Assembly: GCF_023757625.1 (NCBI RefSeq)
Contig: NZ_JALGBZ010000004.1
Span: 186,001-250,000, forward strand
DNA length: 64,000 bases
From: Halomonas sp. S3-1-1
GTDB lineage: Bacteria > Pseudomonadota > Gammaproteobacteria > Pseudomonadales > Halomonadaceae
Direction of reading: 5' to 3'
The notes under the pieces were generated by a model that was not told the origin of the DNA, made no database searches, and saw nothing but the letters and a program-made list of their open reading frames with translations. Position numbers and translations under genes: made by a program. This document shows positions 55,213-64,000 of this stretch, piece after piece. Each line of letters begins with the position of its first letter. Positions within the stretch are counted from its first letter, which is position 1.

Positions 55213-56994
55213 ATGCGCAGCCATTATTGCGGCCAGCTTAACGAAACTCTGGTAGATCAAACGGTGACCGTTTGTGGATGGGTCCACCGTCGCCGTGATC
55301 ACGGCGGGGTCATTTTCCTCGACATGCGCGACCGCGACGGTATTGCGCAGTTCGTCGTCGACCCGGATACCGCCCAGGCGTTCGAAACCGCCGACCGTGC
55401 TCGCAATGAATACGTGCTGCGTATTACCGGCCGCGTCCGTTTGCGCCCGGAAGGCACCCAGAACCCCAACATGCCTACCGGCATGGTGGAAGTGCTGGCG
55501 AAGGACGTCGAGGTACTCAACACCGCCGCCACGCCGCCGTTCCAGCTCGACGAGCACGGCAAGGTAGGCGAGGAAGTGCGCCTCAAGCACCGCTACATCG
55601 ATCTGCGCCGCCCGGACATGATCGAGAAGCTGCGCCTGCGCTCGCGCATCTCCCACAGCGTACGCGCGTTTCTCGAAAACGAAGGCTTTCTGGATATCGA
55701 GACGCCGGTACTCACCCGGGCAACGCCGGAAGGCGCGCGGGACTACCTGGTCCCGAGCCGCACCCACGCTGGAGAGTTCTTCGCGCTGCCGCAGTCCCCG
55801 CAGCTGTTCAAGCAGCTTTTGATGGTCGCCGGCTTCGATCGTTACTACCAGATCGCCAAGTGCTTTCGTGACGAGGACCTGCGCGCCGATCGCCAGCCGG
55901 AGTTCACCCAGATCGATATCGAGGCCTCCTTCGTCGAGGAGAGCGATATCATGGGCATCACCGAGTCGATGATTCAGAAGCTCTTCAAGGAAGTGCTCGA
56001 CGTGACGCTTCCCGACTTCCCGCGCATGACCTGGCAGGAAGCCATGGACCGCTTCGGCTCCGACAAGCCGGATCTGCGCATCCCGCTCGAGCTGACCGAC
56101 GTCGACGACCTGATGAAGCAGGTCGACTTCAAAGTCTTCTCAGGTCCGGCCAACGCCGACGACGGCCGCGTCGCCGCGCTCAAGGTCAAGGGCGGCGCCA
56201 GCCTCTCGCGCAAGGAGATCGACGAGTACACCAAGTTCGTGGGTATCTACGGCGCCAAAGGCCTGGCCTGGATCAAAGTCAACGAGCGCGCCAAAGGGCT
56301 CGAGGGCCTGCAGTCGCCGATCGTCAAGTTCATGGAGAACGTGGTCGAAGAGCTTCTGGACCGCGTCGGTGCCGAAGACGGCGACATCATCTTCTTCGGT
56401 GCAGACAAGACCACTGTGGTCAACGAAGCGATCGGCGCGCTGCGTGTGAAGCTCGGTGCTGATCTCGAGCTCTACACTCAGGAGTGGTCGCCGCTGTGGG
56501 TCGTCGACTTCCCGATGTTCGAAACCGACGGCAGCGGCCGCTTGAGCCCGCTTCACCACCCGTTCACCGCACCGTCCTGCTCGCCGGAAGAGCTCAAGAA
56601 CAACCCGGCCCAGGCGCTTTCGCGCGCTTATGATATGGTGCTCAACGGTACTGAGCTCGGCGGCGGCTCGATCCGTATCCACGATCAGACCATGCAGCGC
56701 AGCGTGTTCGAGATTCTGGGCATCGGTGAAGAAGAAGCCCAGGAGAAGTTTGGCTTTCTGCTCGACGCGCTCCAGTACGGCGCGCCGCCCCATGGCGGCC
56801 TGGCCTTCGGCCTCGACCGTTTGGTCATGCTAATGGCCGGTGCGAAGACCATTCGTGAAGTGATCGCCTTCCCGAAAACCCAGAGTGCCGCGTGTCTGAT
56901 GACCGACGCCCCGGGCGAGGTAAGCGCCGAGCAGCTCAAGGAGCTCAACATCCGTCTGCGTCAAAAAGCGAAAGCCGAAGACGCCGCGCAGTAA
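55213..56994 (+). CDS. aspS: aspartyl-tRNA synthetase
   Basis: AspRS charges tRNA-Asp. The 593-residue class II enzyme has an N-terminal OB anticodon-binding domain, motif 1 region ([20 protein letters not shown], quoted in part), motif 2 [18 protein letters not shown], the bacterial GAD insertion near residues 310-420, and motif 3 with [12 protein letters not shown]. The GAD domain and length show the bacterial type. It follows fmdB, and a clear terminator ends the unit. Confidence 0.97.
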   Translation: MRSHYCGQLNETLVDQTVTVCGWVHRRRDHGGVIFLDMRDRDGIAQFVVDPDTAQAFETADRARNEYVLRITGRVRLRPEGTQNPNMPTGMVEVLAKDVEVLNTAATPPFQLDEHGKVGEEVRLKHRYIDLRRPDMIEKLRLRSRISHSVRAFLENEGFLDIETPVLTRATPEGARDYLVPSRTHAGEFFALPQSPQLFKQLLMVAGFDRYYQIAKCFRDEDLRADRQPEFTQIDIEASFVEESDIMGITESMIQKLFKEVLDVTLPDFPRMTWQEAMDRFGSDKPDLRIPLELTDVDDLMKQVDFKVFSGPANADDGRVAALKVKGGASLSRKEIDEYTKFVGIYGAKGLAWIKVNERAKGLEGLQSPIVKFMENVVEELLDRVGAEDGDIIFFGADKTTVVNEAIGALRVKLGADLELYTQEWSPLWVVDFPMFETDGSGRLSPLHHPFTAPSCSPEELKNNPAQALSRAYDMVLNGTELGGGSIRIHDQTMQRSVFEILGIGEEEAQEKFGFLLDALQYGAPPHGGLAFGLDRLVMLMAGAKTIREVIAFPKTQSAACLMTDAPGEVSAEQLKELNIRLRQKAKAEDAAQ

Positions 56995-57019
56995 CGTCGT
57001 CTCGCTATCGAGCAGGCTC

Positions 57020-57045
57020 AAACACCGGCGTTCGCGCCGGTGTTT
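57020..57045 (+). terminator. terminator of aspS
   Basis: An 11-bp stem (AAACACCGGCG with CGCCGGTGTTT) with a TTCG loop is followed by T residues. Confidence 0.95.
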
Positions 57046-57123
57046 TCGTTTCAGGGCGTCTTGATATATAGGCAAGCGTCCCAGCTTTGCCGGTTGTAGA
57101 GCAGTTCGTTGGAGAACACCAGC

Positions 57124-57675
57124 ATGAATGAACGGCCCATTGAGCCGCCCCGGCGCATTCTGGGTATCGACCCGGGCTCGCGAATTACCGGTTACGGCGT
57201 GATCGAGCTGATCAACGCAAAGCCGGTCTACGTTGCCAGCGGCTGTATTCGCACCGCCGACGGGGCGCTGGAGCAGCGTCTGGCACAAATTTATGCCGGT
57301 CTTGCCGAGGTGGTCGGGCTTCACCGGCCTACTGAGGTGTCCGTCGAGCGCGTGTTTCTGGCCAAAAATCCGGATTCCGCGCTTAAGCTCGGCCAGGCCC
57401 GGGGCGTGGCACTGGTATGTATGGCCAACCACGGCCTGGGCATCGCCGAATACGCCGCCCGCCAGATCAAACAGGCGGTGACCGGCCAGGGCGGGGCGGA
57501 CAAGTCTCAGGTGCAGCACATGGTCACCGCGATATTGAATCTCTCCGCCACGCCCCAAGCCGACGCCGCCGACGCTTTGGCAATTGCGCTTAGCCACGCC
57601 TACGCGGGCCAAGGGCTTCTGGCCACGCCCGCGCGCGGCGCCAGGCGTCGCTCTAGCGGCCGCTGGCGGCTTTGA
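57124..57675 (+). CDS. ruvC: Holliday junction resolvase RuvC
   Basis: RuvC cuts Holliday junctions symmetrically. From the ATG at 57124 the protein has 183 residues. The catalytic acids are visible: Asp in [13 protein letters not shown], Glu in VSVERVF and Asp in [16 protein letters not shown] lies 9 bases upstream; a TTG start five codons earlier is less likely. The usual ruvC-ruvA-ruvB order follows. Between ruvC and ruvA is a separate promoter-like region. Confidence 0.95.
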   Translation: MNERPIEPPRRILGIDPGSRITGYGVIELINAKPVYVASGCIRTADGALEQRLAQIYAGLAEVVGLHRPTEVSVERVFLAKNPDSALKLGQARGVALVCMANHGLGIAEYAARQIKQAVTGQGGADKSQVQHMVTAILNLSATPQADAADALAIALSHAYAGQGLLATPARGARRRSSGRWRL

Positions 57676-57684
57676 CAGCGCCTC

Positions 57685-57729
57685 ATGACCCCGGCACCAC
57701 TGGTCATAAGTACAGAGTCGTCATATAGT
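57685..57729 (+). promoter_or_regulatory. ruvA promoter with an overlapping inverted repeat
   Basis: TATAGT at 57724-57729 with TGGTCA 17 bases upstream (57701-57706) is a possible promoter. An inverted repeat ATGACC (57685-57690) and GGTCAT (57702-57707) overlaps the minus-35. It does not match the LexA consensus CTGT-N8-ACAG. Confidence 0.4.
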
Positions 57730-57794
57730 AACCCCGGTTTCGAGCGCTCCCCGCCAGCGCTTGATCATCTTTTGGTTTGGGAATGAGGTCGTTC

Positions 57795-58403
57795 ATGATT
57801 GGTCGTTTAAGCGGCGCACTGCTGGAAAAACACCCCCCTTGGGTGGTCGTCGACGTGCACGGCGTCGGCTATGAGCTGGAGGCCTCGATGACGACCCTCG
57901 TGGCGCTTCCCGCCCCGGGCGAGCCGGTCTCGCTCTATACCCACCTGACGATCCGCGACGACGCACACCTGCTGTACGGCTTTGCTCGGGAGCACGAGCG
58001 GGCACTGTTTCGCGCGCTGATCAAGGTCAACGGCGTGGGGCCGAAGCTCGCGCTGGCGATTCTTTCCGGCATGGACGAGGACGCCTTCATGCGCTGCGTA
58101 CGCGACGACGACGCCAAGGCGCTGACGAAACTTCCAGGGGTGGGCAAGAAAACCGCCGAGCGGCTGATTATCGAGATGCGCGACCGCTTCCCGGAATGGG
58201 AGCGCGGCGAATACGCCCCGCTGGCCCTGGAAGGTGCCAACGGCGAACCGACGCCCCGCGACAATACCGCCGACGCGGAAGCCGCGCTGGTCAGCCTGGG
58301 TTACAAGCTGACCGAAGCCGCTAAAATGCTTTCCGACCTTGACCCGCACCAAAGCACCGAGGCGCTGATCAAGGCGGCGCTGACGCGGCGCATGGGAGGC
58401 TAA
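57795..58403 (+). CDS. ruvA: Holliday junction branch-migration protein RuvA
   Basis: RuvA holds the Holliday junction and loads RuvB. From the ATG at 57795 (GAGG 7 bases upstream) it has 202 residues. They include the OB-fold N-terminal domain ([20 protein letters not shown]), the helix-hairpin-helix segments ([15 protein letters not shown] and [16 protein letters not shown]), and the C-terminal RuvB-contacting domain near residues 155-200. The upstream extension of 6 residues is rejected. ruvB follows 59 bases later. Confidence 0.96.
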   Translation: MIGRLSGALLEKHPPWVVVDVHGVGYELEASMTTLVALPAPGEPVSLYTHLTIRDDAHLLYGFAREHERALFRALIKVNGVGPKLALAILSGMDEDAFMRCVRDDDAKALTKLPGVGKKTAERLIIEMRDRFPEWERGEYAPLALEGANGEPTPRDNTADAEAALVSLGYKLTEAAKMLSDLDPHQSTEALIKAALTRRMGG

Positions 58404-58462
58404 GTGAACGTACCCACCGATTCCATGCCAGCCAATTCGACGCCAGCCAGTCACGGGGTACT

Positions 58463-59500
58463 ATGCTAGAACACGACCGGCTCATCGCCGCCGCGCCGGA
58501 ACAGGGCGAAGTACGGCTCGACCACGCCATCCGGCCCAAAAAGCTTCACGACTACATCGGCCAGCCGCGCGTGCGCGAGCAGCTCGAGATTTTCATCGGC
58601 GCGGCGCGGCTGCGCGAAGAGAGCCTGGATCACACTCTGGTGTTCGGCCCGCCGGGGCTTGGCAAGACCACGCTTGCCAACATCATCGCCACCGAAATGG
58701 GCGTCGGGCTCAAGTCCACGTCAGGCCCGGTGCTCGAGCGCGCCGGCGATCTTGCCGCGATGCTCACCAACCTGGAGCCGGGCGACGTACTCTTTATTGA
58801 CGAAATCCACCGGCTTTCGCCGGTCGTCGAGGAGATCCTCTACCCGGCTATGGAGGATTTTCAGCTCGATATCATGATCGGCGAAGGCCCGGCGGCGCGC
58901 TCGATCAAGCTCGACCTTCCGCGCTTCACGCTGGTGGGCGCGACGACCCGCGCGGGGCTTTTGACCTCGCCGCTGCGCGACCGCTTCGGCATCGTGCAGC
59001 GCCTCGAGTTTTATAATCTCGAAGAGCTGACCGAGATCGTATCCCGCTCGGCGAGACTTTTGAACGTCGAAACCAACGAAGAGGGCGCCATCGAAGTGGC
59101 TCGGCGCTCGCGCGGCACGCCGCGGATCGCCAACCGGCTTTTGCGCCGCGTGCGCGACTACGCCGACATCAAAGGCGACGGCGTCGTTAACGCTGCGTTG
59201 GCGGACGCCGCGCTCAATATGCTAAACGTGGATCATCACGGGCTCGATCACATGGACCGGCGCCTGCTGCTCGCCATGATCGATAAATTCGACGGCGGCC
59301 CGGTCGGCGTGGATTCGCTCTCGGCGGCGATCGGCGAGGAGCGCGACACCATCGAGGATGTGATCGAGCCTTACCTGATCCAGCAGGGGCTTATGATGCG
59401 CACCCCGCGTGGGCGAATGGTGACGCGCCAGGCTTGGCTGCATTTCGACCGCGTGCCCCACGAGCAGAGCGTCGATGTTGAAGGGGAACGCCGCCCGTGA
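58463..59500 (+). CDS. ruvB: Holliday junction branch-migration ATPase RuvB
   Basis: RuvB is the hexameric AAA+ motor of the RuvABC resolvasome. It has 345 residues with Walker [13 protein letters not shown] near residue 62, Walker [12 protein letters not shown], sensor 1 ([20 protein letters not shown]), the Arg finger region, and a C-terminal winged helix ([16 protein letters not shown]). The last 4 bases overlap the start of ybgC (GTGA), so ruvB and the tol genes may be co-transcribed. Confidence 0.97.
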   Translation: MLEHDRLIAAAPEQGEVRLDHAIRPKKLHDYIGQPRVREQLEIFIGAARLREESLDHTLVFGPPGLGKTTLANIIATEMGVGLKSTSGPVLERAGDLAAMLTNLEPGDVLFIDEIHRLSPVVEEILYPAMEDFQLDIMIGEGPAARSIKLDLPRFTLVGATTRAGLLTSPLRDRFGIVQRLEFYNLEELTEIVSRSARLLNVETNEEGAIEVARRSRGTPRIANRLLRRVRDYADIKGDGVVNAALADAALNMLNVDHHGLDHMDRRLLLAMIDKFDGGPVGVDSLSAAIGEERDTIEDVIEPYLIQQGLMMRTPRGRMVTRQAWLHFDRVPHEQSVDVEGERRP

Positions 59501-59943
59501 GCCAATCTGAACAGCTTAAAGGCGAACAACGACAGGCGTTTCATCTGCCGGTGCGCGTTTACATCGAGGATACCGACGCCGGCGGCATCGTCTACTACGT
59601 TAACTATTTGAAGTTCATGGAGCGCGCTCGCAGCGAATGGCTACGGGCATTGGGCTTTTCCCAGCAAACGCTGCTGGACGAAGGCACGCAGCTAGTGGTA
59701 TACCGCTTGGCTTGTCACTACAGCAAGCCGGCAAAACTCGACGATGCGTTAAGCGTCGATGCGCACGTCGAGAGTATGGGCCGCTGCAGGATGACGTTCG
59801 AGCAGCGCGTTTGGCGAAACGAGGAACTCCTTTGCCGCGCGACAGTCGAGATAGCCTGCCTTGACCGCCAAACGCTGCGCCCCCGGGCCTGGCCCGAAGC
59901 GCTTAGCGAGCTTTTTGCCGAGCGCCAGACGTCATCGGCCTGA
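59497..59943 (+). CDS. ybgC: tol-pal system acyl-CoA thioesterase YbgC
   Basis: This 148-residue hot-dog-fold thioesterase acts on acyl-CoA or acyl-ACP at the membrane. The catalytic Asp is in [20 protein letters not shown] near residue 26. The start is the GTG overlapping ruvB. It heads the ybgC-tolQ-tolR-tolA-tolB-pal cluster of proteobacteria. The exact substrate is unknown. Confidence 0.94.
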   Translation: MSQSEQLKGEQRQAFHLPVRVYIEDTDAGGIVYYVNYLKFMERARSEWLRALGFSQQTLLDEGTQLVVYRLACHYSKPAKLDDALSVDAHVESMGRCRMTFEQRVWRNEELLCRATVEIACLDRQTLRPRAWPEALSELFAERQTSSA

Positions 59944-60041
59944 CGCTTAAGTGCGGCGCTTTAGAAGCATTTGAGCGGGCATTGTATTTAACCGACGGAC
60001 CACCCAGGCGCGTTTGCGCTGACTGACCAATGAGGGCCACT

Positions 60042-60737
60042 GTGAACGATAACACCATGTCTATCCCCCACCTGATAATGAGTGCCAGCACCGTCGTACA
60101 GCTGGTCATGCTGCTGCTAGTGGCGGGGTCGATCCTCTCATGGGTGGTGATTTTCCAGCGCAGTATCGCCCTGCGTCGCGCCAAGCGCGAGTACAGCGAG
60201 TTCGAAGAGTCGTTCTGGTCCGGGGTGGATCTGAACGAGCTTTACCGCGACATTCCCGCCGACGACCCGCGCCACGGCGCTGAGCACATCTTTCAATCCG
60301 GTTTTCGCGAGTTCAACCGCTTGATGCCCAAAACGCGCAACCCGGACACGGTTCTGGAAGGCGTTCAGCGCAGCATGCGGGTAGCCTGGTCGCGCGAAGA
60401 GGACCGTCTGACGCAGCATCTGACGTTTCTGGCCACCGTAGCCTCGGCAAGCCCTTATATCGGTCTTTTCGGCACGGTGTGGGGCATCATGGGCTCGTTT
60501 CAGGCGCTGTCGTTTTCCCAGCAAGCTACGCTTGCCACCGTCGCACCCTGGATCGCCGAGGCGCTGATCGCTACCGCCATGGGCCTTTTCGCAGCTATCC
60601 CGGCGGTCATTTTCTATAACCGCCTCTCCAACGATGTCGGCCGACTACTGGGCAAGTACGAAGACTTTGCCGAAGAGTTTCACGCCATTTTGCATCGCAA
60701 TCTTCAGGGTCGCGATAGCACTAAAAGCGTCGGCTAA
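60042..60737 (+). CDS. tolQ: Tol-Pal system proton channel subunit TolQ
   Basis: TolQ with TolR forms the proton-driven motor of the Tol-Pal outer-membrane constriction system. It has 231 residues from the GTG at 60042, with AGGG 6 bases upstream; an ATG four codons earlier has no such site. Three membrane segments lie near residues 17-35, 135-155 and 168-190. The channel region has [19 protein letters not shown] with the conserved Thr. The length matches E. coli TolQ. Confidence 0.95.
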   Translation: MNDNTMSIPHLIMSASTVVQLVMLLLVAGSILSWVVIFQRSIALRRAKREYSEFEESFWSGVDLNELYRDIPADDPRHGAEHIFQSGFREFNRLMPKTRNPDTVLEGVQRSMRVAWSREEDRLTQHLTFLATVASASPYIGLFGTVWGIMGSFQALSFSQQATLATVAPWIAEALIATAMGLFAAIPAVIFYNRLSNDVGRLLGKYEDFAEEFHAILHRNLQGRDSTKSVG

Positions 60738-60748
60738 AGGAGTTCGCC

Positions 60749-61192
60749 ATGCACGGGCCATTCAATCGCGGCGGCAAGAAAAAGCCGATGGGCGAGATCA
60801 ACGTCGTTCCTTTCATCGACGTCATGCTGGTACTGCTGGTGATCTTCATGATCACGACCCCCATGCTGACCCAAGGCGTTCAGGTCGACCTGCCCCAAGT
60901 CAGCTCCGAGCCCATCGAGGATCAGGAAGACAATGATCCCATCATTATCTCCGTTGATGACGAGGGCAGCTTCTATATCACTTTGGGCGAAGACACCAAC
61001 AGCGTCACCATCGACGAAGTTTCCGAGCGCGTCGTCGCCATTTTGCAGCGCGTGCCCAATACGCCGGTCATGGTACGTGGCGATCGCAATGTGCCTTACG
61101 GTCAGATCGTGGTGCTCATGAGTACGCTTCAGCGTGCGGGCGTGGCCAACGTGGGGCTGCTTTCCGAGCCGCCGCAGGACGCTCAAGGGTAA
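60749..61192 (+). CDS. tolR: Tol-Pal system subunit TolR
   Basis: TolR (147 residues) has one N-terminal membrane helix containing the proton-path Asp in [20 protein letters not shown] (Asp near residue 24). Its periplasmic ExbD/TolR domain ends in the [15 protein letters not shown] segment. AAGGAG is 5-6 bases before the ATG. It is 11 bases after tolQ and 7 bases before tolA. Confidence 0.95.
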   Translation: MHGPFNRGGKKKPMGEINVVPFIDVMLVLLVIFMITTPMLTQGVQVDLPQVSSEPIEDQEDNDPIIISVDDEGSFYITLGEDTNSVTIDEVSERVVAILQRVPNTPVMVRGDRNVPYGQIVVLMSTLQRAGVANVGLLSEPPQDAQG

Positions 61193-61199
61193 CGCTTTT

Positions 61200-62411
61200 A
61201 TGGCCCATGACGCTTTTCGTGATCCCCAGGACGTCGGCTACACCTGGCCTACGGTACTCGCCGTGGCGGTGCACGCGCTGATTCTTCTTTTCAGCCTCGT
61301 GAGCTGGCCATCGTCCACCGAGGAGCCGGATACTACCTCGATCGTCCAGGCGACCTTCGTCAGTACCGAAACCTTCACCGACCAGGCGCAGCAGGCGATC
61401 GAGCAGCAGGCCGCACTTGAAAGCGGCGCCAGTAGCGACACCCAACAGGCGCCGGAGCCTGCGCCGGAACCCGAACCCGAACCCGAACCCGAACCGCAGC
61501 CAGAGCCTGAACCAGAGCAAAGCACGGCCCAGGCCGACGCCGAGGCGGCAGCCGAAGCCGCCGCGGCGGAGCGCGCCCGGGCGCTGGAAGAAGCCGAAGC
61601 CGAAGCGGCGCGTCGCGCCGAGGAGGCCGAGCAGCTTGCCCAGGAGCGCGAAGCCCAGGCTCAGGCCCGCGAAGAGGAGGCCCAGCGGCTCGCCGAGGAG
61701 CGTGCCGCCGAAGAGCAGGCCCGCGCCGAGGCGGAAGCCGAACAGCAAAGGCTTCGTGAAGAGCAGGCCCGCCAGGAGCGCGAAGCCGAAGCCGAGCGCC
61801 AACGCGAGGAGGAAGCGCGCCGCGAGGCAGAAGCCGAAGCCCAGGCCGAGCGCGAACGCCAGGCCGAAGCGGAAGCCGAGCGTCAGCGCGAAGAGGAAGC
61901 ACGCCGCGAAGCAGAAGCAGAAGCCCAAGCCGAGCGCGAACGCGAAGAGGCGGCACGGCGTGAGCGGGAAGCAGAAGAGCAGCGTCAGCGTGAGGCCGAG
62001 GCACAGCGTGAACGCGAAGCCGAAGCACAGCGTCAGCGCGAGGCAGAAGCCGCCATGCAGCGCCAGCTCGAAGGCGAGGCGGCGGCTGCCGCGGCCAACG
62101 CCCAGCAAGCGCAGCAGGCGGCGAACAACTTCAGCAACTTGGTGCAGCGCGCGGTGGAGCAGGCCTGGATCATCCCGGGAGGCGCCGACAACCTGCGCGC
62201 GGTAATAAGTGCGCGCTTGGGGCCCTCGGGAGAAGTTCTATTGACTAATATAGTAACGTCGAGCGGCAACAGCGCTTTCGATCAATCCGCCGTTCAGGCG
62301 GTCGAACAAGCCGCACCGTTTCGCGAACTGCTACAGCTAACGCCGGAACAGCAGCGCGATATACGATCGCGTCCGATAAACTTTAACTTCACTCCATCGG
62401 GGGTACGTTGA
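61200..62411 (+). CDS. tolA: Tol-Pal system protein TolA with a long repetitive helix
   Basis: TolA spans the periplasm and links the TolQR motor to the outer membrane. From the ATG at 61200 it has 403 residues. A membrane helix lies at residues 15-36 and a Pro-Glu repeat at 84-107. A very long charged helix of Ala, Glu, Arg and Gln runs from about 108 to 300, and a compact C-terminal domain III from about 305 interacts with TolB/Pal. Within the helix a 28-residue unit ([20 protein letters not shown] and the next few residues) is repeated twice in tandem, and DNA repeats follow. Its stop overlaps tolB by one base. Confidence 0.93.
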   Translation: MAHDAFRDPQDVGYTWPTVLAVAVHALILLFSLVSWPSSTEEPDTTSIVQATFVSTETFTDQAQQAIEQQAALESGASSDTQQAPEPAPEPEPEPEPEPQPEPEPEQSTAQADAEAAAEAAAAERARALEEAEAEAARRAEEAEQLAQEREAQAQAREEEAQRLAEERAAEEQARAEAEAEQQRLREEQARQEREAEAERQREEEARREAEAEAQAERERQAEAEAERQREEEARREAEAEAQAEREREEAARREREAEEQRQREAEAQREREAEAQRQREAEAAMQRQLEGEAAAAAANAQQAQQAANNFSNLVQRAVEQAWIIPGGADNLRAVISARLGPSGEVLLTNIVTSSGNSAFDQSAVQAVEQAAPFRELLQLTPEQQRDIRSRPINFNFTPSGVR

Positions 62412-63697
62412 TGCAGACCTTGAGTAAAGCCTGGCTATTTTGTGTGCTGCTGCTGATCAGCAGCGTCGCAAGTGCCAACCTGACGATCGAAATCACGCGT
62501 GGTAGTGATCAAGCGCTTCCCATTGGCGTCGTGCCCTTCGAAGGGGGCGAAGGCTTCCCGGAAGACGTGGCGCAAATCGTGCAGGATGACCTGGAGCGTA
62601 GCGGCATGTTCGCGCCGCTCGAGCGCAGCGCCATGTTCGAACGCCCAAGCCAGGCAAGCGACGTTGAGTTCGGCACGTGGCGTTCGCTGGATACGCGCTA
62701 CCTGGTGGTCGGGCGTGCCCAGCAAACCGGCGGCGGCTATCAACTTCAGTTCGATCTGATGGATATCAGCGGCCAAACGCGCATGATCGGCGAAACCGTC
62801 AATGTCAGCGGCAATGACTTACGCGGTGCTGCCCACTACATCAGCGACCAGGTATTCGAGGCGATCACCGACATCCGCGGCGCGTTCTCGACTAAAATCG
62901 CTTACGTCACCGCGCAGGGGCTTGGCGATAACATGCAGTTTGGTCTGTACGTGGCGGACGCCGACGGTGCCCGCAGCCAGCAGGTGCTGACGTCGGATCA
63001 GCCAATCATGTCGCCGGCCTGGTCCCCGGATGGACGTAAACTGGCCTATGTTTCCTTTGAAACCGAGCGCCCGGCGATCTATATTCAGGATGTTTCGAGC
63101 GGTCAGCGCGTACAGGCGACCTCGTTCGAGGGCATCAACGGCGCGCCCGCCTGGTCGCCGGACGGTCGCCGCCTGGCAATGTCGCTTTCCAAGGATGGCC
63201 AGCCGGATATCTACGTACTCGATATCGGCAGCCGCTCGCTCAACCGCTTGACCGACAGCAACAGCATCGACACCGAGCCGGCCTTTTCGCCCAACGGCGC
63301 CAACATTTTGTTCACTTCGGATCGCAGCGGCGGCCCCCAGATCTATCAGATGTCCGCCAACGGCGGTAACGCCAACCGGGTGACTTACACCGGCAACTAC
63401 AACGCTCGCGGGCGCTATTCACCGGAAGGCGATCAGATCTTTTTGGTCCACCGATCGGACCGCGGTTATCAGGTCGCGCGCCAGGAACTCGACGGTGGCC
63501 GGTTGGTGGTCTTGAGCGAGTCAACGCGGGATGAATCTCCCAGTGTTGCGCCGAACGGGACCATGGTAATCTTCGCTACCCAACAGGGTGGAAGTGGCTT
63601 TTTGAGTGCCGTTTCGGCGGATGGCCGCTCGTCATTCAGACTGCCGGCAGCACAGGGTGAAGTACGCGACCCCGCGTGGTCTCCCTTTTTAAACTGA
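62411..63697 (+). CDS. tolB: Tol-Pal system beta-propeller protein TolB
   Basis: TolB is a periplasmic protein of 428 residues from the ATG at 62411. It has a Sec signal peptide (cleavage after SVASA near residue 23), an N-terminal domain with IGVVPFEGG, and a six-bladed propeller with repeated [19 protein letters not shown] and [25 protein letters not shown] motifs. It interacts with Pal and TolA. The start is chosen at the ATG overlapping the tolA stop, with GGGGG upstream rather than a canonical site. Confidence 0.96.
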   Translation: MQTLSKAWLFCVLLLISSVASANLTIEITRGSDQALPIGVVPFEGGEGFPEDVAQIVQDDLERSGMFAPLERSAMFERPSQASDVEFGTWRSLDTRYLVVGRAQQTGGGYQLQFDLMDISGQTRMIGETVNVSGNDLRGAAHYISDQVFEAITDIRGAFSTKIAYVTAQGLGDNMQFGLYVADADGARSQQVLTSDQPIMSPAWSPDGRKLAYVSFETERPAIYIQDVSSGQRVQATSFEGINGAPAWSPDGRRLAMSLSKDGQPDIYVLDIGSRSLNRLTDSNSIDTEPAFSPNGANILFTSDRSGGPQIYQMSANGGNANRVTYTGNYNARGRYSPEGDQIFLVHRSDRGYQVARQELDGGRLVVLSESTRDESPSVAPNGTMVIFATQQGGSGFLSAVSADGRSSFRLPAAQGEVRDPAWSPFLN

Positions 63698-63698
63698 C

Positions 63699-63745
63699 GT
63701 TCAATTCCAAAACGTTGAACGACAGAAACGTTGAACAACATTGAA
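63699..63745 (+). repeat. short repeats between tolB and pal
   Basis: AACGTTGAAC occurs at 63711-63720 and 63727-63736, and AACATTGAA at 63737-63745. GTTCAA at 63699-63704 can pair with TTGAAC at 63715-63720. The run is AT-rich and ends near the pal ribosome-binding site. It could be an RNA stem or a protein site that adjusts Pal expression. Confidence 0.5.
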
Positions 63746-63773
63746 TTCTGTTTTTCAGGCAAGGAGTCTGATC

Positions 63774-64000
63774 ATGCAACTTAAGCCATTGGCTCGCTCT
63801 CTAGCAGTCGCATTCTCCATTCTGGCCGTTGCGGGCTGTTCGAGCACCGGCGGCACCCAGGACGGTGACGCATACGGTAGCCAAAGCGGCAGCACCGCTG
63901 GTACCGGCACCGGTTCCGGTATGGGCACCAGCGGTACCGGTCAGTACGGTTCCACTTCTGGCTCCGGCGCCGGCCAGCAGGCCGACTCGCGCATTCCCGA
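63774..64000 (+). CDS. pal: peptidoglycan-associated lipoprotein, N-terminal part (cut by window end)
   Basis: The visible 75 codons have a lipoprotein signal with lipobox LAVAGC (Cys22) and a long Ser/Gly/Thr-rich linker with repeated GTGTG-, SGTG- and SGAG-type motifs that would separate the lipid anchor from the OmpA-like domain. That domain lies beyond the window. AAGGAG lies 7 bases before the ATG. Position after tolB supports Pal. The linker is longer and more repetitive than in E. coli. Confidence 0.88.
   Translation, partial: MQLKPLARSLAVAFSILAVAGCSSTGGTQDGDAYGSQSGSTAGTGTGSGMGTSGTGQYGSTSGSGAGQQADSRIP

Noticed and set aside
61116-62108. Long minus-strand frame of Leu/Phe/Gly-rich composition opposite tolA
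   Set aside because: It is the mirror of the repetitive Ala/Glu/Arg codons of TolA, not a membrane protein.

Overview
The window is about 64 kb of high-GC, gene-dense chromosome from a gammaproteobacterium, most likely Halomonas or a close relative in the Halomonadaceae. The evidence is a TyrA-AroA fusion downstream of pheA, an MvaT-type (not H-NS-type) nucleoid protein, RegB/RegA redox regulators, a ruvCAB-ybgC-tolQRAB-pal block and ketone-body/PHB genes. There is no prophage, transposon, CRISPR array or rRNA operon. About 65 protein genes, 5 tRNA genes and two decayed gene copies can be supported.

Layout. 1-7 kb: serC-pheA-tyrA/aroA-cmk-rpsA (aromatic amino acids, CMP kinase, ribosomal protein S1), then mvaT. 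7-7.6 kb: a non-coding stretch with several hairpins. 7.6-14.3 kb: a hypothetical gene converging on a Tus-like replication-terminus protein, and the leftward run pilB-pilC-pilD-coaE-yacG-tus, divergent from the pilin gene pilA. 14.4-16.4 kb: a secreted CigR/RcnB-like gene and an inositol-monophosphatase gene, preceded by a decayed tandem copy of their junction. 16.5-20.5 kb: tRNA-Pro, two small genes, a TauE-type permease, ppnN and a LysR regulator. 20.5-27 kb: glycine cleavage genes in two divergent blocks (gcvH-gcvP leftward; sodium/alanine symporter and gcvT rightward).

27-36 kb: a degenerate LytM/LysM lipoprotein overlapping a PlsC-like acyltransferase, a LysR gene divergent from scoAB, a DUF1338-like protein, grxA, a 3-hydroxybutyrate dehydrogenase and a membrane protein-regB-regA run. 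ScoAB and the dehydrogenase together would handle acetoacetate and 3-hydroxybutyrate, for example from PHB. 36-39.6 kb: pyrC, mtnN, folD and a tRNA cluster (Pro, Arg, His, His). 39.6-54.6 kb: an AT-rich gap, an FAD amino-acid oxidase, a YjfB-like small protein, prfC, ygfZ, a coupled HMA-like/OsmC pair, uvrB, nei, class I fumarase, cardiolipin synthase, a HypT-like regulator, a YihY/BrkB-acylphosphatase fusion and a 2-hydroxyacid dehydrogenase. 54.8-64 kb: fmdB-aspS, ruvC-ruvA-ruvB and ybgC-tolQ-tolR-tolA-tolB-pal (cut by the window end).

The most unusual items are the YihY-acylphosphatase fusion, which keeps a strong internal ribosome-binding site and start codon; the Tus-like protein; the decayed tandem duplication at 14.4-14.85 kb; and several palindromic or repeated promoter elements (pilA, gcvH, scoA, ruvA, tolB-pal). 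No clearly new multi-gene defence or mobile system was found. Most of the window is conserved housekeeping sequence.
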